Positions 32,318 to 41,587 of a DNA stretch of 64,000 nt are shown here, piece after piece. Position 1 is the first letter of the stretch. Each line of letters starts with the position of its first letter. A program made the position numbers and the translations under genes. The notes under the pieces were generated by a model. It was not told where the DNA came from and searched no databases. It saw only the letters and a program-made list of their open reading frames with translations. This stretch comes from Moraxella osloensis (GTDB lineage: Bacteria; Pseudomonadota; Gammaproteobacteria; Pseudomonadales; Moraxellaceae). The stretch is taken from contig NZ_CP014235.1 of NCBI RefSeq assembly GCF_001553955.1, positions 17,456 through 81,455 on the forward strand. Direction: 5' to 3'.

Positions 32318-33274
32318 TCAAATTGATTTTTTAAATCCTACTTGCACTAAGTACTTTTCATAAAACTTAACTCGCTCAGGATCTGAAAGCTCATTGGCAA
32401 TTTGTTCGGCAAACACGTCATAGTTTCGACCTGCCTCCCCTTTAGCAAGGTAAGATAATTCATGAAGCTTGGATAACTTTTTTGCAAAATGGTAACGCTG
32501 ACTATCGGTCATTGGCACGAACATATCGAGGGTATTGGTATCACGTTTTACATCCTTTAATGGTGCTTCTTTATTTTTTAAAGTTACCGTAAAAATAAAT
32601 CCTATGATACTCCGTCCCTCTTTAATTTGTTGGTAGGACACTTTTAAGTCAGTCACTTTATTAATTTCATTAACTGCCATATCTAAGACACGTTTTTTAA
32701 AATCAAACATCCTCGCATATTCGTTTTCTTGCAATCCTAACTGCGCTCTAAATGTTTCTAATTCAAATAAAGGTGTCTTTTTTGCCGCTTTCCATTGAAC
32801 GAGTAATTCATATAGCCGAGTTGAATAAGCGCTATCCAAACCAGATGTTTGTTGTAAAGAATACTGAGTAAAAAAATCAACTGCACCATCAATTCTGCTA
32901 ATTCCCTTGACTACAGCTGGCGTAAAAGATAATTCAATTTCACCTTGGTTATCTAAATACCGCACTTGAGACAACCAACGACTTTTTACCAGTAGACCAT
33001 CTTCATCAATAAAGCTAAATCGGCGATTAAACAATGTCTCTTCAGTTTCTTTAATCCTCATATAGGCATTTTGTCGCGTAGTTTCAAATACCTCTACATA
33101 GCGTGACGCACTAATTGTTAAAGGCGTAGATGGATCTAGACCTTTTCCACTTTCACGAGCATCTACAATCGCTAATTGGATAATTCGTATTTCAGCTAGG
33201 CTTAAATTTTGAAGTGCAGAATTAAGTCTATTAGACTTAACGACTATATCTTTTTGAGTTGAAGATTTAGACAT
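32318..33274 (-). CDS. repB: Plasmid replication initiator RepB (Rep_3 family)
   Basis: 318 residues with the two winged-helix domains of Rep_3 initiators: LNSALQNLSLAEIRIIQLAI at the start of the first, YSTRLYELLVQW in its middle, and FRAQLGLQENEYARMFDFKK opening the second. It binds iterons to start replication. A block of iterons lies directly upstream (33378-33795), and an inverted half-iteron (AAGACGAT at about 33299) next to the start could be the autoregulatory operator. Confidence 0.95.
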   Translation of the reverse strand: MSKSSTQKDIVVKSNRLNSALQNLSLAEIRIIQLAIVDARESGKGLDPSTPLTISASRYVEVFETTRQNAYMRIKETEETLFNRRFSFIDEDGLLVKSRWLSQVRYLDNQGEIELSFTPAVVKGISRIDGAVDFFTQYSLQQTSGLDSAYSTRLYELLVQWKAAKKTPLFELETFRAQLGLQENEYARMFDFKKRVLDMAVNEINKVTDLKVSYQQIKEGRSIIGFIFTVTLKNKEAPLKDVKRDTNTLDMFVPMTDSQRYHFAKKLSKLHELSYLAKGEAGRNYDVFAEQIANELSDPERVKFYEKYLVQVGFKKSI

Positions 33275-33377
33275 TTGAGTTTATTTTAAAAACTTATTTA
33301 AGACGATTATATTTTTTATGTCGTTTAAACGCAACAGATATATTATGCGTTTTATATGAATCATTGGGAATTAAATT

Positions 33378-33795
33378 GGTAATAAAATGTCGTCTTATAA
33401 TAAATTTATCTGAATCAATCCTGAGGTAACAATTTGTCGTCCTATTATTTTAAAAATTTTAAGGTAACTAAATGTCGTCTAATAATATATATTTAGATAT
33501 CTTTATTTAAGGTAACTAAACGTCGTCTTATGAGTAATTAAACGTCGTCTTATGAGTAATTAAACGTCGTCTTATGAGTAATTAAATGTCGTCTTATAGG
33601 TAACTAAACGTCGTCTTATGGGTAACTAAACGTCGTCTTATGGGTAACTAAACGTCGTCTAATATCTTATATAAGCCTTGGTATGGGCGACTTGCGGCTT
33701 GTTTAAAAACTATTAAAAGTATTTAAAAACATTAAAAACATTAAAAACCTACTTTTATCATTAAAATAGTGAGGTAATGAAACGTCGTCTTATTT
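33378..33795. repeat. Replication origin: 11 iterons of about 22 bp
   Basis: Consensus GGTAACTAAACGTCGTCTTA. Seven copies stand in near-perfect tandem with a 21-23 base period (starting about 33511, 33533, 33555, 33576, 33599, 33621, 33643); three more lie repB-proximal (33378, 33425, 33463) and one far copy at 33773. Between the array and the far copy is an A/T-rich stretch with TTAAAAACA repeats (33705-33750), a likely melting region. The family, position and period fit an iteron-controlled oriV. Confidence 0.92.
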
Positions 33796-33831
33796 TTTTA
33801 TCAAAAACAGTAAATAAAATATAAAGCTTTT

Positions 33832-36800
33832 TTAGCTAACTAATTGATCAGCAATTACCTCTGCTTGATGTAATACGAGTTCTGTAGCTAAAAGCTCCAT
33901 ATCAGGTGGATAACCATATTTCCTGAGCAAACGTTTTACGACAGTACGAATTTTGGCTCTAGCAGATTCTTTGATTGTCCAATCAACACTTATGTTATTA
34001 CGAATGGTTGATGTTAAAACAATGGCGAGTTCTCGCAGTTTATCTTTACCCATGAGTTCTTTGGCACTGTCATTTTCGGCAACCGCAGAGTAAAACGCAT
34101 ATTCAAAATTAGTGAGTTTAAGTTCATTGGCTAAATTGTCAGATAGTTTGATTTCTTTGGCTAACTTAATAAGCTCTTCAATTACTTCAGCTGCAGTTAA
34201 GACTTTGTTTTGGTAGCCTTTGATAGCGTTGTTGAGCATGTCCATGAGTTTTTTGCCTTGGGTAACGCTGTGTTGCTCTCGCACTTTTATTTCATCATTC
34301 AGTAGTTTTTTAAGAGTTTCTAGAGCAATGTTTTTGTGTTCATAATCTCGCATTTCTTCCATGAATTCATCAGATAAGATAGAGATGTCGGGTTTTTGAA
34401 TACCAGCGGCATCAAAGATATCGACGACCTTTTCACTCACTAAGGCCTGGTCAATGGTCTGTTTAACTCTAGTTTCCAATTCGCTGTTGCCGATACCTGC
34501 AGAATTGGTCGTCGGTTCATTGAATTTGACCAAACGTGCTTTAACCGCTTGGAAATACGCTACAAGGGGTGCATTTTCCATTGCGGTAGGATGGGGTACG
34601 GCTAGGGGGAAAGATTGACTGAGCGAGCTTACAGCACGAATAAAACGGGTCTTTCCTTCCCCTTGCTCAATGCCTAAGATAAAATCTTCGGGTTCGAGAA
34701 TGATTTTGAGTTTTTCAGCGGTGTCTGAGGTAAAGTATTTGTGATAGTCGTAACCGTGCATAATGCCGTCTAACACTTCCAGTTTTTCTTTCATGATAAT
34801 GACGGCTTCATCTTGCACCACGGCTGGGTCGCCCTTACCGCCAGCATCTGAGTAAAAGCTCAAGGCTTCTTTCAGATCGGCAGCAATACCCAGATAATCA
34901 ACGATCAAGCCCCCTGCTTTATCCTTGTACACCCGATTGACACGGGCAATCGCTTGCATTAAGTTATGACCTTTCATCGGTTTATCGATGTAAAGCGTGT
35001 GCATACTGGGAGCGTCAAAGCCTGTTAGCCACATATCCCGCACGATAACCAGTTTGAGCTTATCCTCTGGGTCTTTCATACGGTTTGCTAAAATTTGGCG
35101 GTCTTTTTTCGTTGTATGATGCTTGGCAAGGGCTGCCCCATCGGCTGCCGATGAGGTCATAATCACTTTGATGACGCCGTCGTATAAATCATCACTGCTC
35201 CACGCTGGGCGTAATGCAATTATCGCATTGTACAAATCCACTGCAATCCGCCGAGACATGGCAACAATCATGCCTTTACCTTGGTTGGCATTGGCAAATA
35301 GCCGTTGTTCAAAGTGTTGTACGATGTCGGCAGCGACCGCTTGGATACGGTCATGGCTACCGATTAAGGCTTCGGCTTTGACCCATTTGGCTCGTGCTTG
35401 TTGAGTGGCGGTGAGTTCGTCTTCGTTAAAATCTTCATCAAAGTCGGCTATCAATTTTTTGCCTTCGTCACTAATCGCCACTTTGGCAAGCCGTGATTCA
35501 TAGAAAATCCGCACCGTTGCCCCATCTTCAACGGCTTGGGAGATGTCGTAAATATCAACATAATCACTAAACACCGCTGGGGTGTTGATATCGTTTTTTT
35601 CAATCGGTGTGCCTGTAAAGCCTAGATAAGTGGCATTGGGCAAGGCATCACGCAAATATTTGGCAAAACCATAAACCGTGCGTTTGCCCGTCACGTCGCC
35701 AGCATCGTTTTTGACATCGACTTCTTTGGCGGCAAAGCCATATTGCGAGCGGTGCGCTTCGTCGGCGATGACGATGATATTATGGCGTTCGGACAGCGTG
35801 TCATAGACATTGCTACCGTCTTCTGGCTGGAATTTTTGAATGGTGGTAAAAATGAAACCGCCAGAATTGACTTTAAGTAGTTCTTTGAGCTGCTCTCGAT
35901 CTCCGGCTTGCTTTGGAGATTGCCTAAGCAATCGAACCGATGCCGAGAATGTGGCAAAAAGCTGGTCGTCTAAGTCGTTACGGTCGGTCAATATAACCAC
36001 GGTTGGGTTATTCATGGCAAGCACGATTTTGGCTGTATAGAACACCATTGACAGGGATTTTCCCGAGCCTTGAGTATGCCAAACGACGCCTGCTTTTTTG
36101 TTACTAAGATTATTTTTTGGGGTGTCATCCTCATCACTATTTTCACTACTCGCTCGGATGGTTGATAATACTGCCTTATTAACCGCATAATACTGATGAT
36201 ATGCCGCCATTTTTTAATATTACCGATGATGATAATACCGTTTTTGTCTTCGGTTTTTTTAGCTTCAAAGACAATAAAATGCCGTACCATATCCAGTAGT
36301 GTGACTGGGTTAAGCAAACCTTGAATTAAGACATTAAGTTGTGGCTCGTGGCGGTGGGCTTCTGTGTCGCCTGTTTTGGTTTTCCATGTCATATAACGGC
36401 TAAAATCCGCCGAAAGTGTCCCTGCTTTGGCCTCTAGTCCGTCTGATACCACGCAGAACGCATTGTAGGTAAATAGTTGGGGGATTTGGGCTTGGTAGGT
36501 TTGGATTTGGTTATACGCGCCTTGAATAGTGGCGTTGGCATCGGTGGCGTTTTTTAGTTCGATAACGACGAGCGGAATGCTATTGATATACAAAATAAGG
36601 TCGGGTCGGCGTTTATATTTGCCTTTGGGGCTATCATGGGTGATGGTGAGTTGGTTAATGACCAAAAATTCGTTGTTGCTCGGTTCGTTCCAGTCAATTA
36701 ACCAGACCTGCTTGCCTTGACTGTTGCCGTCCTTGTGGATTTCTAGGGCGATGCCTTCGGTAAGCCAACGGTGAAAGGCTAAATTATTGCAGACATTATT

Positions 36801-37038
36801 GGGTGTGGTGAGTTGGTTATGTTGGCTGATACGCTTCAAGGCATTGTTCTGGGGTGAGTTGTGGGTCGATGGTAGCGATAGCTTGTAAGACATTGTCTTG
36901 GAGCAAAACTTGGCTATAGGCTCGTAGGGGTTTGATGCCATAGGGTTCGATATCGACGCCATAAACGTGGCGATAGCCGATGGCTTGAAGTTGTTCGATA
37001 GCCATTTGTTCGCTGTCAGAGTCGTAAATTTTGCTCAT
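33832..37038 (-). pseudogene. hsdR: Type I restriction subunit HsdR, two frameshifts
   Basis: Motor and nuclease subunit of a type I restriction system, now in three frames. Frame 1 (37038-36817) begins MSKIYDSDSEQMAIEQLQAI. Frame 2 (about 36835-36203) has the PD-(D/E)xK nuclease (RPDLILYINSIPLVVIELK). Frame 3 (36210-33832) has Walker A ([12 protein letters not shown]), DEAH ([12 protein letters not shown]) and helicase motif VI ([10 protein letters not shown]). Shifts lie near 36830 and in a T6 run at 36210. No hsdM or hsdS is in the window, so it could not restrict DNA even if intact. Sequencing error at the T6 run cannot be excluded. Confidence 0.85.
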
Positions 37039-37069
37039 GGGAATGTCCGTATTCTTATTTTTTGGAAAG

Positions 37070-37086
37070 TGTAGCAATTTGCCACA
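37070..37086. promoter_or_regulatory. Palindromic site 1, upstream of hsdR
   Basis: TGTAGCAATTTGCCACA, one base off the palindrome TGTGGCAA-n-TTGCCACA found four times around parAB. It lies 32 bases before the hsdR start. Confidence 0.7.
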
Positions 37087-37089
37087 GTT

Positions 37090-38073
37090 TTATTTGTCTA
37101 ATTCTAACTCGTTCAACATTTTTTCTAATTGATAAACTGCAACGCCAATCGGTTGGGGGTTTTGATTGAGTGCATATTCAACCACGACTTCGTTACGACT
37201 TTTACAAAGTAACAAGCCTATTGTTGGTGTGTCATGTTCGGTTTTGAGTTGCCTATCGACTGCAGTCACGTAGAAATTGAGTTGCCCGATATGCTCAGGT
37301 TTAAAATCGCCTGTTTTCAATTCGATGACAACGTAACAGCGAAGTTGCAGATGATAGAAAAGCAAATCGATATAAAAATCGTCACCACCAACTTCAATAT
37401 GCCGCTGTTTGCCAACAAACGCAAAACCTGTCCCTAACTCAAGTAAAAATGCCATAATATGCTGAGTTAAAGCGGTTTCTAATTCTCGTTCATGATAGGC
37501 TTCGCCTAAGCTGAGAAAGTCAAAAATATAAGGATCTTTGAAAGTTTGGGTCGCCAAATCTGAATGTATCTTGGGCAATGTTTGCGAAAAATTATTGACG
37601 GCTTGTCCTGTGCGTTCTAGCAGACCGCTTTCTATTTGATGGACTAAGACATTGCGTGACCAACCATGTTCAATGGCTTTTTGGGCGTACCATAGTCTTG
37701 TTTCATTGTCAGAAAATTTATCCAATAGTACAAGATTATGACCCCATGGTAATAGTGCAACAGCCTGCTGCACTATTTGCTTATCTTGCCATGCTTCGGC
37801 AAACTTACGCATATATTTTAGGTTGCGAGTAGAAAAGCCTTTGATTTCTGGGAATTCGGCGGATAGGTCTTTGGATAGTCTGTCAACAACTTTTGCACCC
37901 CAACCTTGTTGGTCTTGACGTTGTAGGATGTTTTGTCCGATTTGCCAATATAACAGCACCAGTTCTTGATTAACCGCAAGTATAGCTCGTTGTTGAGATG
38001 AGCGAATCTGTGTTTTGAGCTGATTGAGCCAGTCTTGGTAGCTCTGTTCGCTGGTTTGCTCGGTTAAAGACAT
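37090..38073 (-). CDS. DUF1016 / PDDEXK nuclease-domain protein (YhcG type)
   Basis: About 327 residues. Start set at MSLTEQTSEQ, since the 19-codon extension is the translation of the palindromic site at 38099. The N-terminal helical domain (VLLYWQIGQNIL, GFSTRNLKYMRKF) and the C-terminal PD-(D/E)xK core (DDFYIDLLFYHLQLRCYVVI followed by ELK) define the YhcG family, often found beside type I restriction genes. A nuclease role is likely but unproven. It is bracketed by near-identical copies of the palindrome with flanks TTTGGAAAG and CAGTTT, as if inserted or captured as a cassette. Confidence 0.85.
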   Translation of the reverse strand: MSLTEQTSEQSYQDWLNQLKTQIRSSQQRAILAVNQELVLLYWQIGQNILQRQDQQGWGAKVVDRLSKDLSAEFPEIKGFSTRNLKYMRKFAEAWQDKQIVQQAVALLPWGHNLVLLDKFSDNETRLWYAQKAIEHGWSRNVLVHQIESGLLERTGQAVNNFSQTLPKIHSDLATQTFKDPYIFDFLSLGEAYHERELETALTQHIMAFLLELGTGFAFVGKQRHIEVGGDDFYIDLLFYHLQLRCYVVIELKTGDFKPEHIGQLNFYVTAVDRQLKTEHDTPTIGLLLCKSRNEVVVEYALNQNPQPIGVAVYQLEKMLNELELDK

Positions 38074-38098
38074 TGATAATTTTCTCTTGTTTGGAAAG

Positions 38099-38115
38099 TG
38101 TGGCAAATTGCCACA
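38099..38115. promoter_or_regulatory. Palindromic site 2, upstream of the DUF1016 gene
   Basis: TGTGGCAAATTGCCACA, a 17-base palindrome with a single central base, 25 bases before the chosen start codon. Placed to act as an operator. Confidence 0.75.
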
Positions 38116-38144
38116 GTTTCGATTTTTCATGATTAGTTAAAAAG

Positions 38145-38161
38145 TGTGGCAAATTGCCACA
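38145..38161. promoter_or_regulatory. Palindromic site 3, after parB
   Basis: Identical to the site at 38099, 29 bases away centre to centre beyond its neighbour and 24 bases past the parB stop. The closely spaced pair is a good candidate centromere (parS). Confidence 0.75.
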
Positions 38162-38185
38162 GTTTTTCTTTTTTGGATAGAAAGT

Positions 38186-39112
38186 TTAAGATGACACATT
38201 TTTTGTCATTAACATTTCGATAAATTGCTCAATCTCAGTGCGTTGTTGTTGGTCTAAGTCTTTGGCATTGATTTCGACCACATACTTTTTGCCTTTGTGA
38301 TGAAATTTTCCAATCGGTTTACCATTAGAAATGATTGGTTTTATATCTAAAGGTGCAGCAATAGCGGGTGTTAAAATATCTTGGCTTAACTTTAAGCTTT
38401 GTTGCCTAATAAATTCTGCAATTTTTCCTTGTTCGAGCTTACCAAGCTCTAACATATCCCAGACATGGGATAAGATTTCTGTTGTTTGTTGTTCTGATAG
38501 TTGTAGTTCATTAATAACTTGCTTGATATCATAGGCTGCCGAGCGAGAGAGCAATTTAGGATTGCGTTCAACCTTTTCTAAAAAACTTGCTGGTAAATCG
38601 CGGTAAGCGAAATATCGATACATCTCTTTGCGATCAATACCAACGGCTTCTGCTAAACGAGACTTATTTGGAAATAACGATTCGATACTACGCAGTGCTT
38701 TACCAATTTCAAAATCGCAAAGATCTTCTCGACTCGCATTTTCTGCTAATGCTAAAATGGCAATTTCACTATCATCTGCTTGGGTCACAATTGCATCGAT
38801 ATGAGTTTTGCCCAGTAAATCATGCGCTTTAAATCGGCGTTCACCAGCGATTAGCTCGTAGTTTCCTTCATCGATCTCTCGAACTGTAACCGGCTGTAAA
38901 AGCCCCATCTCTTTAATAGATTCAGCCAAACTAGCAATTTCTTTTTCATCAAATACAGTACGGGGCTGAAAACGGTTAGGACGTACTTTATTTAGCGGTA
39001 ACTTTTTTAGTTCATTGCCCAACTCTAAATGAGCTGACTGATTTGCATTAAGATGCTTTGCGCTGTTCTCAGCTAACTTCTGGGCTAACAATGCTTTGAT
39101 ATCTTTACTCAT
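38186..39112 (-). CDS. parB: Partition protein ParB
   Basis: About 308 residues. N-terminal ParB/Srx domain with RPNRFQPRTVFDEKEI and the ELIAGERRFKAH box (CTP-binding region), then a helix-turn-helix (KSRLAEAVGIDRKEMYRYFA). It binds centromere sites and loads onto DNA, working with ParA in segregation. Start MSKDIKALLAQ chosen; it overlaps the parA stop by eight bases. Four copies of a 17-base palindrome lie within 3 kb and are the obvious binding-site candidates. Confidence 0.92.
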   Translation of the reverse strand: MSKDIKALLAQKLAENSAKHLNANQSAHLELGNELKKLPLNKVRPNRFQPRTVFDEKEIASLAESIKEMGLLQPVTVREIDEGNYELIAGERRFKAHDLLGKTHIDAIVTQADDSEIAILALAENASREDLCDFEIGKALRSIESLFPNKSRLAEAVGIDRKEMYRYFAYRDLPASFLEKVERNPKLLSRSAAYDIKQVINELQLSEQQTTEILSHVWDMLELGKLEQGKIAEFIRQQSLKLSQDILTPAIAAPLDIKPIISNGKPIGKFHHKGKKYVVEINAKDLDQQQRTEIEQFIEMLMTKNVSS

Positions 39113-39953
39113 CATCAGCCTCATTATTTCCAATGACTAAATCTTCTTGATTATCTTTATGAATGGGTAGATTTAATTCATTCACCACCCATAATGCAAA
39201 TTTTCTAAATTCACGAGCGACCTTGGAGGTACGGTCAATTCTTTGGATACTGGTTTGGGCCATAGCAGCCTGATTAATTTTGGTACTAGTAGGAATTTTA
39301 ATAGGAATCAGTTTTCCAAGCTGCTCTCTGGCTGAACTTTCGATGAGCTTGCAAACCGTTTGGCGTTCATCATGGCGTATCAGCAATGCGCCTAATAAAT
39401 TAAGTTTAGGGTTAATACGATAAATTTTTTGAAGGTGTTTAACCAAATCAGTTACGCCATACATTCCGTACTGAGAACCCGATTCAATCGGTATAATTAA
39501 ATCGGTTGCCGCAGCTAAGGCATTACTGGTCAATAGTTTCAAACTAGGTGGACAGTCAATAAGAATAACATCATATAAACCTATTAACGGAGATATTTTG
39601 TCTCTTAATTCCTCTGAAGGACGTGGCGCTTCTTCTTTCAATTTATCTTCTGCAGCACCTAGCGCTAATGATCCATAGATAAGTGATACCCCCTCTATAT
39701 TAGTATCCTCATGAATAGCTAGAGGAAGTTTTTCAGCTTCCGATAGTAATAGTTCAGCGATGGTGACGCTGACTTCGCTAGGGTGGTCTTTGCCAATATG
39801 TAGACTTGCATTAGCTTGAGGGTCAAGGTCAATGACTAGGACAGATAGTTCAAGCTTTGCCAGTTCTGCTGCCAGGTTGACCACGGTCGTCGTTTTGCCA
39901 CAGCCGCCCTTATGGTTAGCAACGGCTATTATCTTAGTGTTTTTATTTATCAT
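39105..39953 (-). CDS. parA: Partition ATPase ParA
   Basis: About 282 residues of the short (type Ib-like) ParA family. Start MINKNTKIIAVANHKGG chosen; the ORF extension upstream is hydrophobic and unlike the family. The deviant Walker A is KGGCGKTT, Walker A' is VLVIDLDPQAN and Walker B is VILIDCPPSL. It lacks an N-terminal DNA-binding domain, so regulation is probably by ParB on the palindrome at 40035, about 80 bases upstream. Confidence 0.93.
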   Translation of the reverse strand: MINKNTKIIAVANHKGGCGKTTTVVNLAAELAKLELSVLVIDLDPQANASLHIGKDHPSEVSVTIAELLLSEAEKLPLAIHEDTNIEGVSLIYGSLALGAAEDKLKEEAPRPSEELRDKISPLIGLYDVILIDCPPSLKLLTSNALAAATDLIIPIESGSQYGMYGVTDLVKHLQKIYRINPKLNLLGALLIRHDERQTVCKLIESSAREQLGKLIPIKIPTSTKINQAAMAQTSIQRIDRTSKVAREFRKFALWVVNELNLPIHKDNQEDLVIGNNEADDE

Positions 39954-40034
39954 TTGTGTTCGATACCATTCAAAAACGTGTATGATAGTATATAAGATTA
40001 GGCAACAAATAGCGATTATTTCCAAATAAAAAAG

Positions 40035-40051
40035 TGTGGCAAATTGCCACA
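40035..40051. promoter_or_regulatory. Palindromic site 4, upstream of parA
   Basis: TGTGGCAAATTGCCACA, identical to sites 2 and 3. Position fits the operator of parAB. Confidence 0.75.
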
Positions 40052-40078
40052 GTCATAGTTTTTTATTAAGTCATTTTT

Positions 40079-40111
40079 AGTTCAATTTCATTTACAATAT
40101 GAAATTGAACT
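40079..40111. repeat. 12-bp inverted repeat
   Basis: AGTTCAATTTCA and TGAAATTGAACT separated by nine bases, between parA and the ATPase relic. Could be the operator of the lost ATPase gene or an element end. Confidence 0.45.
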
Positions 40112-40169
40112 AAATTTAGAATGATTTCCTTATGTATATCCCAATCATCTTCATTCAATCTTAGCCACA

Positions 40170-40388
40170 CTTATCACTCAATGCCCTGCCATTATAGTGA
40201 CAGGCGCCAGAAAATTCGGTAAATCAACCTTGCTCAAGCATATTGCACAGAGTCAAGGTAAATATTATCAATACATCAACTTTGACGACCCACTACAATT
40301 GGCACCAGCAAGTGATGAGCCGATGCTATTCATGCTTAATCATACAGGCAAGACAGAGTTGCTTGCCTTGCCAATCAGCTATCTGTAA
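40170..40388 (+). pseudogene. AAA_14-type ATPase fragment
   Basis: Translation gives AIIVTGARKFGKSTLLKHIA, a Walker A motif at the start of an ATPase related to the intact gene at 14129. The family-like part ends after about 45 codons (YYQYINFDDP), followed by unrelated sequence and a stop. It is all that is left of a gene cut away by recombination. Confidence 0.65.
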
Positions 40389-40494
40389 CTTTTTTTCAAG
40401 GTAAACAGTTGCGTAAATTTTGAAGTTTTTTATCATAACGATAAATTACGAAAATCAATTATAATGCACAATTTTTATTTTCTAATATTGTGAA

Positions 40495-40519
40495 TTATCA
40501 TAACTTTAAGTTATGATAA
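40495..40519. promoter_or_regulatory. Inverted repeat upstream of resolvase (res/operator)
   Basis: TTATCATAACT and AGTTATGATAA around a TTA loop, 44 bases before the resolvase start; a partial copy (TATCATAACGATAA) lies about 65 bases further upstream. Typical layout for resolvase binding subsites. Confidence 0.5.
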
Positions 40520-40562
40520 ATTTTATTCACGACAACCTATAATTTATCTTGAGAATTACACC

Positions 40563-41168
40563 ATGGGTTTCATCGGTTATGCCCGAGTGTCAACTTCTGA
40601 AGGAAAACAATTGCTTGACCGTCAAGTTGATGCGTTAACAGAAATCGGCTGTGAACGAATTTTTGAAGACAAGGCATCGGGTAGTAATTCCCAACGGAAA
40701 GGCTTGGATGATTGTCTCAATTATTTGCGAAGAGGGGATGTGCTAGTTGTTTTGGATTTAGATAGGTTAGGGCGGTTAGCCAGCGACCTAATCAAACTCA
40801 TTGATGAACTGGCTGAGAAAGATATTGGTTTTAAAGCCATCAATTCACCGATGGATACCACCACCCCTGCAGGTCGGGCGTTTTTACAAATTCAAGCGGC
40901 GTTTGCAGAGATGGAGCGCAATATTATCCGCCAGCGGGTAAAAGAGGGAATCGCAGCGGCTCGGGCTCGGGGACGTAAAGGCGGCAGGCCTAGAATTATG
41001 ACGGCTGAGAAACTTCGTTATGCTCAGCATCTGATGCAAGACCAAACCAAAAGTATCCCAGCGATTTGTAAGGAGCTTGGTGATATTCCCAGCAGTACGC
41101 TGTACCACTATGTGACGGCGAAAGGAGAGCTTAAAAAGGCAGGGGTAGATTTGCTAAATTCTGAATAA
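40563..41168 (+). CDS. Serine resolvase (TnpR-like)
   Basis: 201 residues, intact. Catalytic Ser10 in GYARVST, DRLGRLASDL active-site helix, TPAGRAFLQIQAAFAEMERN dimer helix, and a C-terminal helix-turn-helix (KSIPAICKELGDIPSSTLYHYV). The first 76 codons nearly match the truncated copy at 16591, showing this module was once present twice. It would resolve plasmid multimers or Tn3-type cointegrates. Confidence 0.92.
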   Translation: MGFIGYARVSTSEGKQLLDRQVDALTEIGCERIFEDKASGSNSQRKGLDDCLNYLRRGDVLVVLDLDRLGRLASDLIKLIDELAEKDIGFKAINSPMDTTTPAGRAFLQIQAAFAEMERNIIRQRVKEGIAAARARGRKGGRPRIMTAEKLRYAQHLMQDQTKSIPAICKELGDIPSSTLYHYVTAKGELKKAGVDLLNSE

Positions 41169-41238
41169 CCTTCGCATTACCTGTTTTTTAAGCCTATAGC
41201 ATTTAAATTTTGAGGTTAATTTAAATGAATAGTCTGTT

Positions 41239-41258
41239 ATACTACTACAATGTAGTAT
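41239..41258. promoter_or_regulatory. Operator-like palindrome of the toxin-antitoxin unit
   Basis: ATACTAC-TACAAT-GTAGTAT, 7-bp arms, 12 bases before the toxin start: the usual place for the antitoxin to bind. Confidence 0.6.
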
Positions 41259-41270
41259 GTGAGATTATTT

Positions 41271-41587
41271 ATGTTTACCATTGTTGAAACGCCTTTATAT
41301 ATAAAAATGGTTGATAGCCTATTAACCAAAGAAGAACAGGGCGAACTCCATACCATGATTAGCCAAAATCCTGATATTGGTGATGTTGTTCCTAAAAGTG
41401 GCGGTGTTCGTAAAGTGCGTTTTGCTAGGCAAGGTGTGGTAAAAGCGGTGGTGTTAGAGTGATTTATTATAATCGCTTAGAAAACGGTAAAATCTTTATG
41501 CTATTGGTTTATGCCAAGGCGAAAACCGAAAATATTCCTGCTCATATACTAAAAGACTTGGTAAAGGAATTAGACACATGGCAATAA
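41271..41587 (+). pseudogene. HigB/RelE-type toxin with a one-base deletion
   Basis: Starts MFTIVETPLYIKMVDSLLT and runs in frame to about 41440 (GGVRKVRFARQG). After that, the family sequence continues in another frame as GKSGGVRVIYYNRLENGKI and AHILKDLVKELDTWQ with a stop at 41587, overlapping the antitoxin start by ten bases as usual for these pairs. In-frame translation instead stops at 41462. The lesion lies in GGTGTGGTAAAAG near 41433, consistent with loss of one base. Confidence 0.8.

Noticed and set aside
33511..33664. CRISPR array
   Set aside because: The tandem units are 21-23 bases with no unique spacers and lie upstream of a Rep_3 gene; they are iterons.
40195..40388. Intact small ATPase gene
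   Set aside because: Only the Walker A segment is family-like; the frame ends in unrelated sequence and lacks Walker B and the C-terminal domain, so it is a relic.
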